Positions 37,186 to 50,032 of a stretch of 64,000 bases of DNA are shown here, one piece after another. Location: the NCBI GenBank assembly GCA_002270565.1, contig NQMI01000074.1, forward strand, positions 124,001 to 188,000. Reading direction: 5' to 3'. Position 1 is the stretch's first letter, and the number at the start of each line of letters is the position of its first letter. The notes beneath the pieces are model-generated. The model worked only from the letters and a program-made list of their open reading frames with translations. It ran no database searches and was not told the DNA's origin. Source of the stretch: Stenocarpella maydis (taxonomy: Eukaryota; Ascomycota; Sordariomycetes; Diaporthales; Diaporthaceae). The position numbers were made by a program, and so were the translations under genes.

Positions 37186-40100
37186 TTCGTCGGCCCTCGG
37201 GATTGGTCGGCCAGGAGGTGGCGATGGGCGATTGGCGATGGACGAGGTGACTGTCGCGACCGCGAGATGGTCGGTGTCGCCCGTTGTTTCGCCCTGTGGT
37301 GAGTTGATGTGGGTGGGGATAAGCAGGTGACGTGGGGATCGCCAGTCGCCTCCGGCCCGTGTTGTTGACAGCAGGTAGGTTTGTAGAGGTCAATCTGCTA
37401 CCTCGCAAGCGCTTTTCGCCACCGAGATAAGCGGGAAGCGTCCTAGTCGATGGGGGGTGGCTTGAATGTACAGAGTGTGCAGCAGGAATATGAGCAGGTG
37501 GAATTGTCGTGGGTTTTGGGCCGAGCAAGGCGGTGGGTGAGTGTCCTTGCCCGATCAATGGGGGTTGGTGGGTCGCGAGAAGGCTGGAAGGGAACCGAGA
37601 GAGCAGGAGGCGGCTTTCCTTTTTTCTTACTGGGCAGGATGTTGTGTTTGCAGAGGCAGGAGATTCTGGGTAGGCGGTTGGGGGCTCCACTAGCAAGGTT
37701 ACCTTGGTGGGTTCCGGGTGGTGTGATTGGTTTCGGTGAGTCGCACGCGCAGGATGTAGTCGGGGACTTGACCTTGGCCGTGGAAATAAGAATTTAAGAT
37801 TATGCTGAGCCTAGCAGCTCTTCTGGACGGCCGGTGGCGCCTGGCTGCACGACAGACGGTGTGCCTGTGTGAGTGTGGGCGTATTGAGGGGTGACGATCT
37901 TGTGTGTGTCGGTGTCGCTGTCGCGAGTGAAACTGACATCAGTGCGCACCAGGTGGAGGGGACGGGCGGTTCTTTTTTTTTTTGTTTTGCGGCGAGTCAC
38001 CCTAGTGTACTGCCAGCCCTGGGTTGCAGCCGACGACTGTATCGATTGTCTGGAGAGGAGCGGGCGTAGTGGAGGTGGAGATGGAGGTGGAGGTGTGTGC
38101 GTGGTGTGTGGTGAGGGAGCCGGCGCGCGGGCGGGTACCTGATTAGATATAAGCGTGGGGAAGTTTTGAAACAGCAGCTGCCCATCGCTAATAGGACTTG
38201 CAGCGTGCGCACTCATGCTCGCCCCATCCCGGATTTGAGCTGGCCATCTCACTATATCACCGCGGTAATAATGATGCCTGGCAATAAGCACAACGCCAGC
38301 ATGAACTAACAAGATCTCCCATGGCCGACGCGGCACTGGCCTCCGATTTGATTCGACCTTCACGCATGCATGATGAGCTGGAAATGGCCACCAGTGAGGC
38401 TGGACGGACACCATCCCTGGACACAGCACACACATCTTGACATTCTCGTCTGCTGCACTCCTTCTCCCCCGGGCTGTCGGTACTCTCGCTACACTTGCCC
38501 ATGTCACCTTTCGGTGCTGGGGAGGCAGCAAGGGGATGCAGGTATTTTCAGTGCCTCCTTATAGTGTATGTTTGACCCTCCGCGTGGCCCAATGCAGCCA
38601 GCCAGCCGGCCAGGCCAAGGGAAGTCAGGCTCAGGCAGGCTCAGGCGCCCGTCAGACTCGATCACGGCATTCCCAGGCAATCCCGGCTCGGCCTCGAAGT
38701 GTCTCGGAACAAAATACATCCCCTCCCCAGCCTCGGCTCGCAGAAGCAAGGGGCGGCTGTGCCAAGATGCTGTCGAGGGGACCACCGCCTTTGCACCTGT
38801 TATTTAACTAATTACCGCTGTCGCACATGATGCGCTCGCAGGCTCGCAGACATGGAATCAATCTGTCCCACGTCGGGAATGTTTACACAACCTGGAGTTT
38901 GCCCTAGCCTCGGGGCTCGTCTCACTCCTGCTGCCCTTTATAGCATCTCCCTTCATGTTGCCACCCGACAGACACTGCCAAGTCCAAGTTACCAACACAG
39001 GGCGGGCCCATTCTCAAGGGACGCATCCTTCCAAGCTTCTTCTGGTGCATCTTCCATCCCTCCCCTACTTCCCGCTAGCCGACCACGCAAATATAGCCTG
39101 GGCGCATGTAGCCAGACCTGCCAGGCCGGCCAACCTGCAGCCTGGATCTGGGGCCGGAGGGCCGCCGTGTCGTTTCAGCCACACCCACGCACCGCGATCG
39201 AGTTGCGCACCTTTCGCTGCTGTCGGCTGGGTTGGCGCCGAATCCTGTTTTGGCCCAGCAGGTCCCGTGCCTTCGCAACCACTCGTTGCCTCTTGGGCGG
39301 CTTTCGCTCGCTGCTGATCACTTGCATGGGAAGCAGAGCCCGCCCAAGCTGAAGACAAAGCCCACTCGCTTCCTCACGCCATTGTGGGATTGTTGTTGGC
39401 GTGGCCCTAGCCGCTTGCCACATTCTATTTTCAACGCAACGGCCGATATCAAACGTTCGCATGGTGGACGCGCCGCGTGCCGGCGGTGTGCAAGTCCCCA
39501 ATAAGCCGCACAGCCGTCCGGAGGACTCGTATGCCGCTATGCTCCTCCGGAAATGCGTACATGGACCTTTTGGAACGTCTGATGCGCGAGGCATGACCGC
39601 AGACTTGCTCATGGCAGCAAATCGAAGTACTGTAGACGGTGTGTCCTTGTGCAAGTCGTGCGTTGACGACATCCAGAAGTGTAGCAGAGGCCATGCAGGC
39701 ACGAATCCAAATCCTCCTCATCACGACGAAAGCACAAGTTCATAGGCATTCTGAAGGGCTGGTGGGAGGCTCGCGCCCAGCTCTCGGATTGCCCGATTCG
39801 GGCCCGAGACTCTGCTCGTTCAGTGTCGGCCTCGCACCCGATGTGATGGCATGGTGTGCAATTTGGAGGCAGACCACGGTCAAAGGGCATTTCAGCATCT
39901 GGACGATGCCAGTGACAGAGTGCCGAATTCTTCAGCGCGGCACATGTTGTCAGCACCAACGGCTGAGGTTAGCAGCCATGTATGGGCTTACTGTTCTGGT
40001 CGAAGGCGCAGCTTTGTGGTGCAAAACTGGAGGTTCATTTCCTTAGTCAGATCTGAATCTCGATGCCTCGGTCCGGGGTCCGTTCCATCGGGTCTCACGC

Positions 40101-42040
40101 GACGGTTCATCTCAATGCGCACTCAAAGGCAGCAGGGCGCCGGACTCACAAGGTCAGCTGCGGCAGTACTGGCCCTATTCACCACCTGCCTGCATGATTG
40201 GTAGGATGTGCCTGCCCTCAGCTGAGCAACATTGGGCGCGCAACACCACTCAGGGTATGGCAGGTACTACACTAGATCTCACTCTCGCTCCTAGGGCTTT
40301 ATAGTGCGTCGGTTCTTTTCGCTCGCCCCAGCGCCGCAGCCGCTGAAGGATCGCATTGGTCCCATCGAGGCCTCTTTTCCTATTTTTTTCCTTCTTTCTG
40401 ATGCACGTCGATCGCAATGGTGCGTTATGTCCCGGCAGGGCGGCAAAGGTGGGTTAGGATGGAGGACGCGAACGGGTGGACGGATGGAGTGGGCTCCTTT
40501 TTTATTTCTTGGTTGACGAGAATGGCTCCTGGAGCAGCCCTGGACCCTGAAGAGCCGAAATGCGGGGTTGCGTCATTGGGTCTGGGGTCGACAGCTCTGC
40601 CAACCTGTGATCTCGAATGGAACAGGCCCATTGCCGGCAAGAAAGAGGGGAGATGGAGTAAAAAAAGGGTCTTGTGGGCAACCGCTCTTACACATTTTCC
40701 CGGACTCGAGGTCATCTGCCTCACTCTTGGGCATGCGAGACTCCACACTTGCAGTACATAGTGAAGCCAACCAGCCCGCGCCATAAGCAGGCAGTCAGTC
40801 ACTTGTCCGCTTTTGCGACGCCGCGAGGAACCGAACAAGTACCGCACAAACAGCACGGCCGACGCAAAATTCTGTCCAGATCGCCGGGGGAGGTGGGAGC
40901 TCGGCGGCCCATGGCTCACGATCCCCTGTGCTGCTTGCTGGTGGGGTCGTCACGATAGGTGGACTCCCCCGTTCATCAACATGGGTGGAAGACCCTGACG
41001 ACGATACCGTGCCAGGCCAACAGGCCCTCGGCCCAAAAGATAAGATCAAAGAGGATTGTGGAGCGATGACAGCACCGCACAGCTTTAGGTACGGACAGCT
41101 GGACTGGGTGGGCCAAGTTTTGGATGCCATGATAGCCGGGTCCAATGCCAACTTTTCACGATTGATTGTGTGTCCGGGTCACCAAGGGCCTGGCCAGGCC
41201 AGAGTAAGTTTTTTTATACTATGTAAAACCCAACTGCACACATTTTGAGTTCAGGCAGGGTTGCAATGGAGGCTCAACAGCCTCTCTCTCATATGGGTCT
41301 ATTGGAACACCACACACGGTAGGGGGAAAATAAAAGAGATAAAAAAATAAAAGGGGAGGGGGGGTCGAAGGGATGCATGTCATTCCCTATACTGCAAATA
41401 GATTGTAGTGTATGCGGGTGGAGGATTTGATCAAAGCTACATTCGAGGGCACCGGGCTCGGGCGGTGGGACGGTGTACCTCTGTATCAGACGGCACCTGT
41501 GAGATCGGCGCAGGCCATGCACTAATTATGGGGCCAAACCCTCTGCCCAGCATCCTTGAAGCTCCAGATGGCCGTGTCAAGTTCGATTAGGCTCGACAGG
41601 AGGGCTGGAGCCTCGAGGGCTGAGAAGAAGCTACGTAGACTAGACTCTGGATTGCTTGTGCCTGTGCTTGTGATTATGCTTGTGCTTGATCCTTCTCACC
41701 GCAACCGCAACTCCGATACGATAGCATTGTACTTTTCCTTCCCCTTGCAATCGCAATCGCACCCACCCACCTTCGTGAGGACTTCCTATCCTACGGCACC
41801 GGCACCTGCAGCCTTCTTCCTGGTCCGCCCCGATCTGATCTGGTCTGATAGCATAGTACATGCCACTGTACCCTCCGCTCCAAGAGTCATACACCGAGCT
41901 AGCCTGTCGCCTTTGCAGTGTCATTCGTTCGTTCCCACTCGCCCAACCACCCAGGCCACCATCCAGCCGGTTCCTGGTTTTTTTTGGTGCTTGTGTTTTT
42001 TTGGTGATTTTATTTTATTGACAAGAGAGGGTCATGCCGT
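37186..42040. other. 4.9-kb gene-free interval between divergent CHS7 and sugar transporter
   Basis: No supported gene. Its ORFs (up to about 240 codons on the minus strand at 37800-38531) are rich in Pro, Ser, His and Arg without motif or splice support. The interval begins with the CHS7 promoter and ends with a T-rich leader (about 41970-42020) before the transporter start. Short GGCCAGGCCAGG-type stretches recur (for example 38600-38640). It could hold long regulatory sequence or a noncoding RNA; nothing specific can be shown. Confidence 0.4.
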
Positions 42041-42084
42041 ATGCCTTTCTCAACCCCAAGGACAAATACCCGCCCGTCGTCTAA
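42034..42084 (+). other. Upstream ORF overlapping the transporter start codon
   Basis: An ATG 7 nt before the transporter ATG opens a 16-codon ORF in another frame that ends at TAA 42082-42084, inside the transporter coding sequence. Ribosomes using it cannot reinitiate at the main start without backtracking, so it could repress translation. Whether it lies in the mature mRNA depends on the transcription start, which is unknown. Confidence 0.5.
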
Positions 42085-44525
42085 CATCCCCCTCCGCAAC
42101 CTCGCTGAGTCCTCTTCCGGTTCCGCCTCCGCCTCCGCCTCCGCCTCGCGACGCAACCACAACGAATCGACGTCATTCCTTGGAGCCCACCACTCCGGCC
42201 ACCGCGTTGACAAGCCCGGCTCCGACTCGGACGACGACACCGAGAGCTGGGTCTCGACCGGCGACATTGGCGAGCACATCGACGCCGAGGACCCTTTGCG
42301 CGCCAGGCTCAACGACACCCTCGATGAATCTGCCCTCGCCGGCCTGAAGAACCTCCCCAGAAACAACAGGGAGAAGAAGCACGTCCGCATCCACGAGGAC
42401 CCCGAACACCGCCGCCGCCGCCGCTCCCACCCTCACTCCTCGGGGCAGCCTGGCGTCGTTAATAAGGAGGCAATAGAGATCCCCGAGCCTATCTCCCGCA
42501 GACCGTCCAGGGCCACACGCCTTATCTCTGCCATCATGTCTTCCTCCAAGGGCTTCACGGGGAAGCCCCTGATGTAGGTTTACGCCGCAGAGCCCGCGCC
42601 CCTACCGTGCCTTGTGCTGTGACCCAGAACGCTGATGACCCATACCTGCTAGTTACTTTACCAGTATATTCGTATCGTTAGGCGTATTCCTCTTCGGATA
42701 CGACCAAGGCGTCATGTCGGGCATTATCACGTAGGACTTGACCAGTCCCCCCCCCCACCGCACTGCCATGACATCGTAGCTGACCCGTGTCTTCTCCCAG
42801 GGGCCCCTACTTCCGTGATTACTTCCACCAACCCTCAAGGGGCGAGATAGGCACTATGGTCGCCATCCTCGAGATCGGTGCCCTGATATCCTCACTGCTC
42901 GTAGGCAAGATCGGAGACATCATCGGCCGCCGGCGGACCATCCTCTACGGGTCCATAGTCTTCTTCGTCGGCGGTGCCCTACAGACCTTCGCGACTGGTA
43001 TGCCCATGATGATGTTGGGCAGAATCGTCGCCGGTTTGGGCGTTGGCTCTCTATCCACCATCGTCCCCGTCTACCAATCCGAGATCTCCCCGCCACACAA
43101 TCGCGGGAAATTGGCGTGCATAGAGTTCTCTGGAAACATCATTGGGTACACGACGTCTGTGTGGGTGGACTACTTCTGTGGCTTCATAGAGAGTGATGCC
43201 TCGTGGCGAGTGCCTCTGTTCATGCAGTGCATTATGGGTGGCTTGCTCGGGCTTGGAAGTCTGATCATCGTCGAATCCCCAAGGTACGGTGGACCCCCAA
43301 CCCCCCGCCTCTTCTACCCGGCTGCGTCTTTGCTAATACAGCTCAGGTGGCTGCTAGACAACGACCACGACGAGGAGGGCATCGTGGTGATCGCCAACCT
43401 CTACGGCGGCGGCGACATTCACAATCCCAAGGCTCGCGACGAATTTCGCGAGATCAAGATGGGCGTCCTGCTCCAGCGCCAGGAGGGCGAGCGGACGTAC
43501 AGTGACATGTTCCGCCGCTACAAGACACGTGTGTTCATCGCCATGTCAGCCCAGGGTCTGGCCCAGCTCAACGGCATCAACGTCATTTCGTACTACGCGC
43601 CATATGTCTTTGAATCCGCCGGATGGGTTGGTCACGACGCGGTGCTCATGACTGGTATCAACGGCATCACTTACTTCCTGTCCACCATTCCGCCGTGGTA
43701 CATTGTCGACACATGGGGTCGCCGCATCATCCTGCTCTCTGGCGCGATTGCCATGACAATATCTCTGTCGTTGATATCGTATTTCATCTTCCTCGATATC
43801 AAATTGACGCCGACCCTGGTCGTGATCTTTGTCATGATCTATAATGCTGCGTTTGGCTACTCGTGGGGCCCGATTCCCTGGCTCTACCCACCTGAGATCC
43901 TGCCGTTGAGCATCCGGTCCAAGGGCGCGTCGCTATCGACTGCGACCAACTGGGCGTTCAACTGGCTAGTTGGGGAGATGACACCCGTCCTGCAGGAGTG
44001 GATCCAATGGCGCCTCTACCTTGTGCACGCCTTCTTCTGCGCCGCCAGTTTCGTCATCGGTAAGGAGCTCCCTGCTACCACGAGCCTCGTGGCCCGTGCA
44101 ACAATGATGCTAACCCCTACTCCACAGTATACTTCATCTACCCCGAGACCAGCGGCGTCCGCCTCGAGGACATGAACTCCATCTTCGGCGACGCGACGAC
44201 AACGATCGGCACCCCCGCCTCGGCGGGCACCCCAGCATTCGGACCCGTGGATGGCTCCCACGTGCGCGCGAGCTCCCCCGTGCCGTCGCTCGACATGCGC
44301 GGCCGCCCTCTCCTGGCGGAAGACCAGCCGTTCCCCGGCCTGGACGTCGACCCCCCGGCGGTGACCTTTGTCAACGGGCGGCCGCAGTACGAGTCCGGGC
44401 AGGCCGAGGGCGGCGTAGCCGGCTGGCTATCGAGGGTCGTCGGCCGGTCCCAGTCCCGCGCGCGCTCGGGCAGCGTGTCGAACCGGAGTGGGAGGTATCA
44501 GCCGCTCGGGAACCAGGATGACTAA
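42041..44525 (+). CDS. MFS sugar transporter with long N- and C-terminal tails
   Basis: Five exons: 42041-42573, 42653-42730, 42801-43283, 43347-44059 and 44128-44525; 734 aa. Typical fungal hexose transporters are about 530-570 aa. The first about 178 residues are hydrophilic, Ser/Arg/Asp-rich and precede the first membrane helix (FVSLGVFLFGYDQGVMSG). Sugar-porter motifs follow: GKIGDIIGRRRT, GRIVAGLGVG, VPVYQSEISPPHNRGKL, and PETSGVRLEDM after the last helix. The C-terminal tail of about 120 residues is again disordered. Long cytoplasmic tails recall transceptors such as Snf3/Rgt2, but there is no clear tail motif, so transport versus sensing is undecided. All introns are 63-79 nt. The 63-nt intron at 43284-43346 is stop-free in frame. 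Confidence 0.9.
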
Positions 44526-45007
44526 GGGTACTGCTTTGCTGTTCGGGGATGGTCATTGTACAATTGGGCAGGGGGGCTGAGGATGGTTGGGGAGACAAAC
44601 AGCATCACCTATATGTATACTTGGTGGACTATGAGAAGATAAACATTTCTGCAGAATATGGGCAGAAATAACAGCGAGTCGGAATGGTTTTAGACATATT
44701 GCATACTAGAAGGGAACAGAGACAGGTCTGTGACGAACTCTGGGGTTTTACATTTCTTGTTTCTTGGGGATTTCGTTGGGTGATGAGAGCGCGCGAAGAT
44801 GGCACACGCGTGCTAAGCGTGCGTTGTACAGGATGGTATGTTATTCAAGTGTTTTTTTTTTCGATTGTTCAGAAGAGCGGCGCACCGGTGATGTGCATAA
44901 TAATTCTACTGCTGGCCCACCTAAGTGGTGGACACATGTGTTGATTGATAATCGGCTCTCGGGTAGCACGCCGTGGGTATGAGCGCCATTATGCTCACTC
45001 ATACCCA

Positions 45008-45050
<43 letters not shown>

Positions 45051-45618
45051 TCCCTCTCCCTCTCCCTCTCCCTCTCTCCCTCCCTCTCTCTCTCTCTGTG
45101 TGTGTGTGTGTATATGTGTATAGAGAGAGAGGGGGGGGATGGTGAATCTGGAGCGTAGCATTATCCCTTTTCTATGAAGAGCTGGCCCTGGACACAGCTA
45201 GGCAGGGGCTCGGTGTTCATGACGGTTCTCTGCGGGACATCCACCTACAAGCCCCCGTGTCTTGATTTTCCTGAAATGATTGATCCTGCTGAGAAATAGA
45301 AATTGGGCATAGTGGTTGTGGCCGGACTATTCGGTTTTACTGCTCCCGATTCCCAGACCTATAGAATCTCCGCACTCGTCATGCGCAGGTCTATTTGGGA
45401 TACATCTAGCAGCAGACGGGGATGCTGTCTCGACGAGGTTGAGTGAGTGAGGTTGGGCCACTGCACGACGAACTCGACGCAGGAGGTGGCCTGTGCACCG
45501 CGGCTCAATGTCAGCTTCAGGTCACTCGGCAGGCGGGCCATGTCAACTCTGTTTCGCAGCCAAACAAGAATCAGGCAAGTGTCCCACCGCCAAAAGCCGA
45601 AGCTGTTCCACGGCCGAG
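44526..45618. other. Intergenic region with CT/GT microsatellite
   Basis: It holds the 3' end of the sugar transporter and the promoter of the DUF1763-like gene. A long CT-rich tract lies at 45010-45097, continuing into GT repeats to about 45111. No gene is supported. Confidence 0.45.
45010..45111. repeat. Compound CT / CCCTCT / GT microsatellite
   Basis: About 18 CT units are followed by interrupted CCCTCT units, more CT, then about seven GT units. Located about 510 nt upstream of the start of the DUF1763-like gene. Confidence 0.95.
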
Positions 45619-46092
45619 ATGGCTCGACAAGAGGTCCTACATGCCTACCGCCACCTGTACCGGTCTGCACTGAAAGCAGTGTGCTATTCCAAGCCGGCAT
45701 GTTTCGTGTCGCGAGACCTGCTACGCCGAACCTTTCGTGACAAAACCAGCACCTTTGACGGGAGGGCCATCCGCCGCACCGTCTGGTTCCTCAAGAACGC
45801 CGCCCGGGAGAAGGGCACGGAACACAAGATTGTCAAGAACCTGCTCTTGGTGCAGTTCTGGAGAGACAAGGCCAAGAGCAGCACCTGGGCATTTGTGTCC
45901 ACCAACCCTACATACGGCAAGGAGTAGGTTGCCAGCCCCTGACGAGCGTGGCCTTCATAGAATGCATCTGCCGGGCTAGCAGTGCTGACGGCGCACTTTA
46001 GGGACTTCTTCAAGGATACAGCATATGCCCACTACGAGCAGACCGTTTCAATGCTCAACAAGACCATGGGTCTGTGCCTGCCTCTCCGCTAA
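45619..46092 (+). CDS. DUF1763/LYR-like small protein
   Basis: Two exons, 45619-45923 and 46002-46092, with a 78-nt intron, encode 131 aa. The opening MARQEVLHAYRHLYRSALKAV matches an LYR-type helix start, followed by SKPACFVSRDLLRRTFRD, the conserved Arg/Phe pair of LYR proteins. This resembles the fungal DUF1763 family. LYR proteins usually act in mitochondria as assembly factors, often with acyl carrier protein; that role is inference. No classical presequence is obvious, which is normal for LYR proteins. The protein is strongly basic. In-frame codons extend upstream of 45619 without a stop to about 45493 but lack a better ATG. Confidence 0.75.
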
Positions 46093-47429
46093 GGGCGACA
46101 CGTGACTGCACGGCCGTCGTCCTTTTTTTTGGGGGGGGGGGACCACTGAGTGATACGCCGGCCAAGCCAGCAGTGACCCGGGCGGGAGACGAGAGCTTTC
46201 CCCGCCGACTCCCCGCCGCTCCCCCCGAACTATAACGCTTCTGAGACGCCGCCCCGACGAGAAAACGGCCCGCTTTGCTTGGCTGCAGCAACTTGGCTCA
46301 AAAGGGGACATCTCCTTGAGTCTCGAGCGAAGGATTCAGCGGCTGCAATCGCCCAGGGGCCGCTGTTTCGTCGGTGGGCGTGTGTGTGTGCAAGAATCTG
46401 ACGATTATTATGCCCCGAGCCACCAGAGCAGGCGGTGGGCCGAGCCGTGCCCAGAGTCACAATTGGCTTTTCGGTCCAGGCCTGCAAGGTCCAGGAACAT
46501 GCGAGCCTTGCAGCTTTCCTTGCAGGCCCTCATCGGAGGAATCCAACAGGCAGGCAGGCTGGCAAGCACATGCCGCCGCCGGGCGTGTGGTGTTCAGGCG
46601 GGCATGTGAACATGCCAACCACTCAGGCCACTGTGCACACCATCGCGAGAAGCCATCTTCCGCTTCCAGATATGGGCTGCTGCATTGTGCGACGCGGCCT
46701 GACGCGGTGACGTCTGGAGGCACGTACACGCGTGTCTCTGCTGAGTCGCATCGCAGCCAGAGCAAGACATGTACTTGGTGAGCCCTCCGACAGGGCCTGC
46801 CCTGGGGAACCAAGGGAGGAGTGTGTGGTTCGTCGTGGATGATACAGACGCATGTTTATGGGGTGGGGTCTGTTGCTTCGCCATCCCGGGAGCTTACTTA
46901 AGTGGCGGTTAGGGTAGGGAGCCTTCAGATCAATGATCAATGATCTACCGTCACCTGTGGAGAAGACACGGACGGGCCTGACGGGCCAACCAGCTCCCAG
47001 AGCTGAGGTAGCTTTCTGTGTGGGCATTGGACAGGACCCCGCAATTCCTTGGGCAGGTCCCCCATGCGCCTCACACCATTCCCACTCTAATGCTCCCGCA
47101 GACGAGTTCCCGTTGCACGACGATAAGAGTCGTTGGCACACGTCAATTTGGTAGTTACCTTTCTAGCCTCTCGTGCTCGAGCCCGTCCAGAAACCTTTTC
47201 TCCCTTGCAACCTCAGTCCACCCCGTCAGACACCCCGCGTTGCCTCATCCAAGCCGACATCCGCGGCCGTCGACACCGACTGACCACAACCCACGCACCG
47301 CGGGGTTCTTCATGGACCTCGTTTTCTGGCACTTGCCCATAACGCGCCCGATTTGAAGGCTCTGGTCTCGACTTCCCTCGAGGTCATTGCCCACAGGCGG
47401 CTGCTCAGGGCCTGCAATTGCCGGGAAGC
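46093..47429. other. Intergenic region
   Basis: A 1.3-kb spacer between two plus-strand genes. It contains T8 followed by an 11-G run at 46131-46141. Overlapping ORFs up to 172 codons are not protein-like. The last about 250 nt are pyrimidine-rich, probably the leader of the carrier gene. Confidence 0.4.
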
Positions 47430-48838
47430 ATGCCAGCTGAGCTCATCTCCCTCAACCAAAATGGTCCTCAGCTCCAGCCTCCCACCACGCCTACCAAAGG
47501 CAGCAGCAGCGGCAGCCACAACACGACGACGAGTGGCCACGGGCGAGCAGCAGACATGGCTGCTGGAAAGGGAGACGACAAGCACGCCGCTCACCAGGAG
47601 CAGGTGCCGTTCATCAAGAAGTACCGGACCGAAGTCAGCGCCTCTGCTTCCAGTGTCCTGTCCACCCTGACGGCCTTCCCGCTCGACAGCGTCAAGACAC
47701 GCATGCAGACCTACAAGTATTCCGGATTCTTGGACTGCGTAAAGCATACATACCAGACCGAGCAATTGAGGGGCTTTTTTCGGGGTGAGCAACCCCTCTT
47801 GCATCGTTCCTCCTCGAGCTCCCCTTCGATTTACTAGCCATTGCTAATCGGTGTGCCTCTGTGCCTGCAGGCGTGACTGCCCCTATGGCTAGCATCACTC
47901 TCGTGCGAACGGTCTCGTTCTCGATATACCAACGATCCAAATATGTCTACTCGGACTGGCTCAAGAAGAACTTTGGCATTGATGTCCTAGCACACGTCAA
48001 CAAGCAGGGGACATACCCAAACTTACCTTCCATCGCCTGTTTTGGAGCGGCCGGTGCAACGGCGGGCTCATGCATCACTCTCATTGCATGTGGGTGCCCC
48101 CCCCCCCACCAAACCTGTCGTCGAGCAGGAAACAATGCTTGCCTGGGTCCATTCTGACTCTCCGTAGGCCCTTTCGAACTCACCAAGCTTAGTGCTCAGG
48201 TTTCGGTCCTGCTGGCTGATAAGAAGAACTGCCCCCATCCCGAGAGCCACAAAATAGCCGCGAGTTATCAGAACAAGGGAACATTCAAGACCATGGCGAA
48301 CATCATCCGACACCGTGGCCCTTTTGGGCTCTACACCGGGTTCAACCTACATCTACGTATGTGGAACTTATTAGTACCTTGATACGCTCTGATGATACGC
48401 TCTAACGGATGATATAGTGAGAGACACGCTGGGCACCGGCATTTACTTCATGACATACGAAAGCAGCAAGCAACTCTTGACGACTTTTGGTGGTGCCGGT
48501 ACCCATTCAAACCCTTTGGCGGTCCTGGTTGCTGGTGGACTCTGCGGGATAGTATCCTGGGCGATGATCTGTGAGTGTCTGCACCTGCCCGTGCTCAGAC
48601 AGACGTCTAACCAACCTCGACAGACCCTATCGACTCCGCGAAGAGTATATACCAGCGAAACTGTCTGATGTACTCCAGGGGCCAGACAGTGCCCAAGGTG
48701 AAGATCCAATTCTTCCGCAGGGATATGTACAGGGGACTCGGCGTGTCCATGGGCCGGTCATGCGCCGTGAACGCTGTATTCTTCTCCTCCTTCGAGTTCC
48801 TCAAGAAACAAATCAACTCCATCAAGGAGAAAGATTAA
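47430..48838 (+). CDS. Mitochondrial carrier family protein
   Basis: Five exons: 47430-47784, 47871-48089, 48168-48356, 48418-48570 and 48624-48838; 376 aa, longer than the usual 300 because of an about 65-residue hydrophilic N-terminus. Three repeats are visible, each with the Px[D/E]xx[K/R] signature: FPLDSVKTRMQ, CPFELTKLSAQV and YPIDSAKSIYQ. Each falls at or just before an exon border, and intron placement splits the second and third signatures. The sequence resembles the fungal group containing yeast YFR045W, whose substrate I cannot state with certainty. It should sit in the inner mitochondrial membrane. The ATG at 47430 is the first after the leader; a second in-frame ATG near residue 43 is an alternative. 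Confidence 0.87.
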
Positions 48839-50032
48839 GGGTGGAAGGTGCATATCATTGTGAGCCGGGCTATTATTCTTTTTTTGAAGGTCGGCAACTC
48901 GTGCATTTGCAGGTTGGTAAGGGGAACGCTCGGAGTCGTTAAGTTTATGCCTGCCTGGTTGGGACAGGACTGGAAATACTGGGTAGGGGTTTTTATGAAC
49001 TGCACTTGAGGGCCGAGGATGGCCCGGACGGATTTTGTACTGTCCTTGGGTTCGAGGCACAGTATGATCAAACAAATCCAGTATCTGCACAGAAACAGAA
49101 ACAGGACAAACACAAATGAAACATCATGCCCTTGCTTCACAGGGCCAGAGCGTCGTTTCCTAAGCGACAACGACATTGGTATTCTCATGCCAACTCGCCC
49201 TGACCTGGACTGTAGCGGCACCCGTTGTCACGCCCCAAGCAATGAAAGGGGCATCCTTGGGCTAGGTACATGTACTGAAGAAATTGTCCCACCTAAAATC
49301 GATGGATAGTATGGCCCAGAATGGTGTTTATAGTCAACACGGAGAGCAGGTGGCCCCTTTGAAAGCAACAAACTATTGAACCACCTACACGCCAGCAGTA
49401 TACGTGGAGGCCCAGCTACACCCTAGGCTATGGAGAACCCAAGGGGGAAAAAAGGCCCATCGCTGTTGTGTTAGGGCTTGTAAACAGCACAAATACAAAA
49501 ACAGGAGATTCCGCACCCGCAGTACCGGAGTGTACACTGGCACATCATTCAACGCCTGCTCCCAATATACCCGATCCTCGCTCCTGAAACGCCCAGTCCC
49601 AGATTGCCAACACTCGTAATACCTATACCTAGCACACGCTCCTAGCTAGTCAGAATTAGTCGTGTGGGTATGTGAAGTAGTAGGGGCAATGCTCTCTTAT
49701 TCAGCATGGCACCAATGACGCACTGGTGTACCTTCCATTTTCCCCAGGTGTTAATTTCTGTATTCTGAATCTTTAGGTTGAGGAGACTGTGGAAGCACTC
49801 TAACAGGGGGGGAGGGAACGAGAGCGCGAGAGGGAGCGGGAGAGGGGGGGGGGGGGCACCTTGTTGATTGGCAATGACGGTAGGGACGCCGGGAACACTG
49901 AAGTAGAAGCAGTTGAGCTTCGAGATTGGGAGTTCCGGGCCTGGTGTTGGCCTCGCCCTATTGTAATATCCGGGTATCATACCGTAGGAACGTAACAAAC
50001 TCAAGGTCGCGACCCTGCGATCTCGATCCTTT
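48839..50032. other. Convergent intergenic region
   Basis: Spacer between the carrier and the COG7-like gene, which face each other. It contains a 13-G run at 49844-49856 within purine-rich DNA. No coding frame is supported. Confidence 0.4.

Noticed and set aside
37800..38531. 243-codon minus-strand ORF
   Set aside because: Pro/His/Thr runs, no motif, no splice-supported extension.
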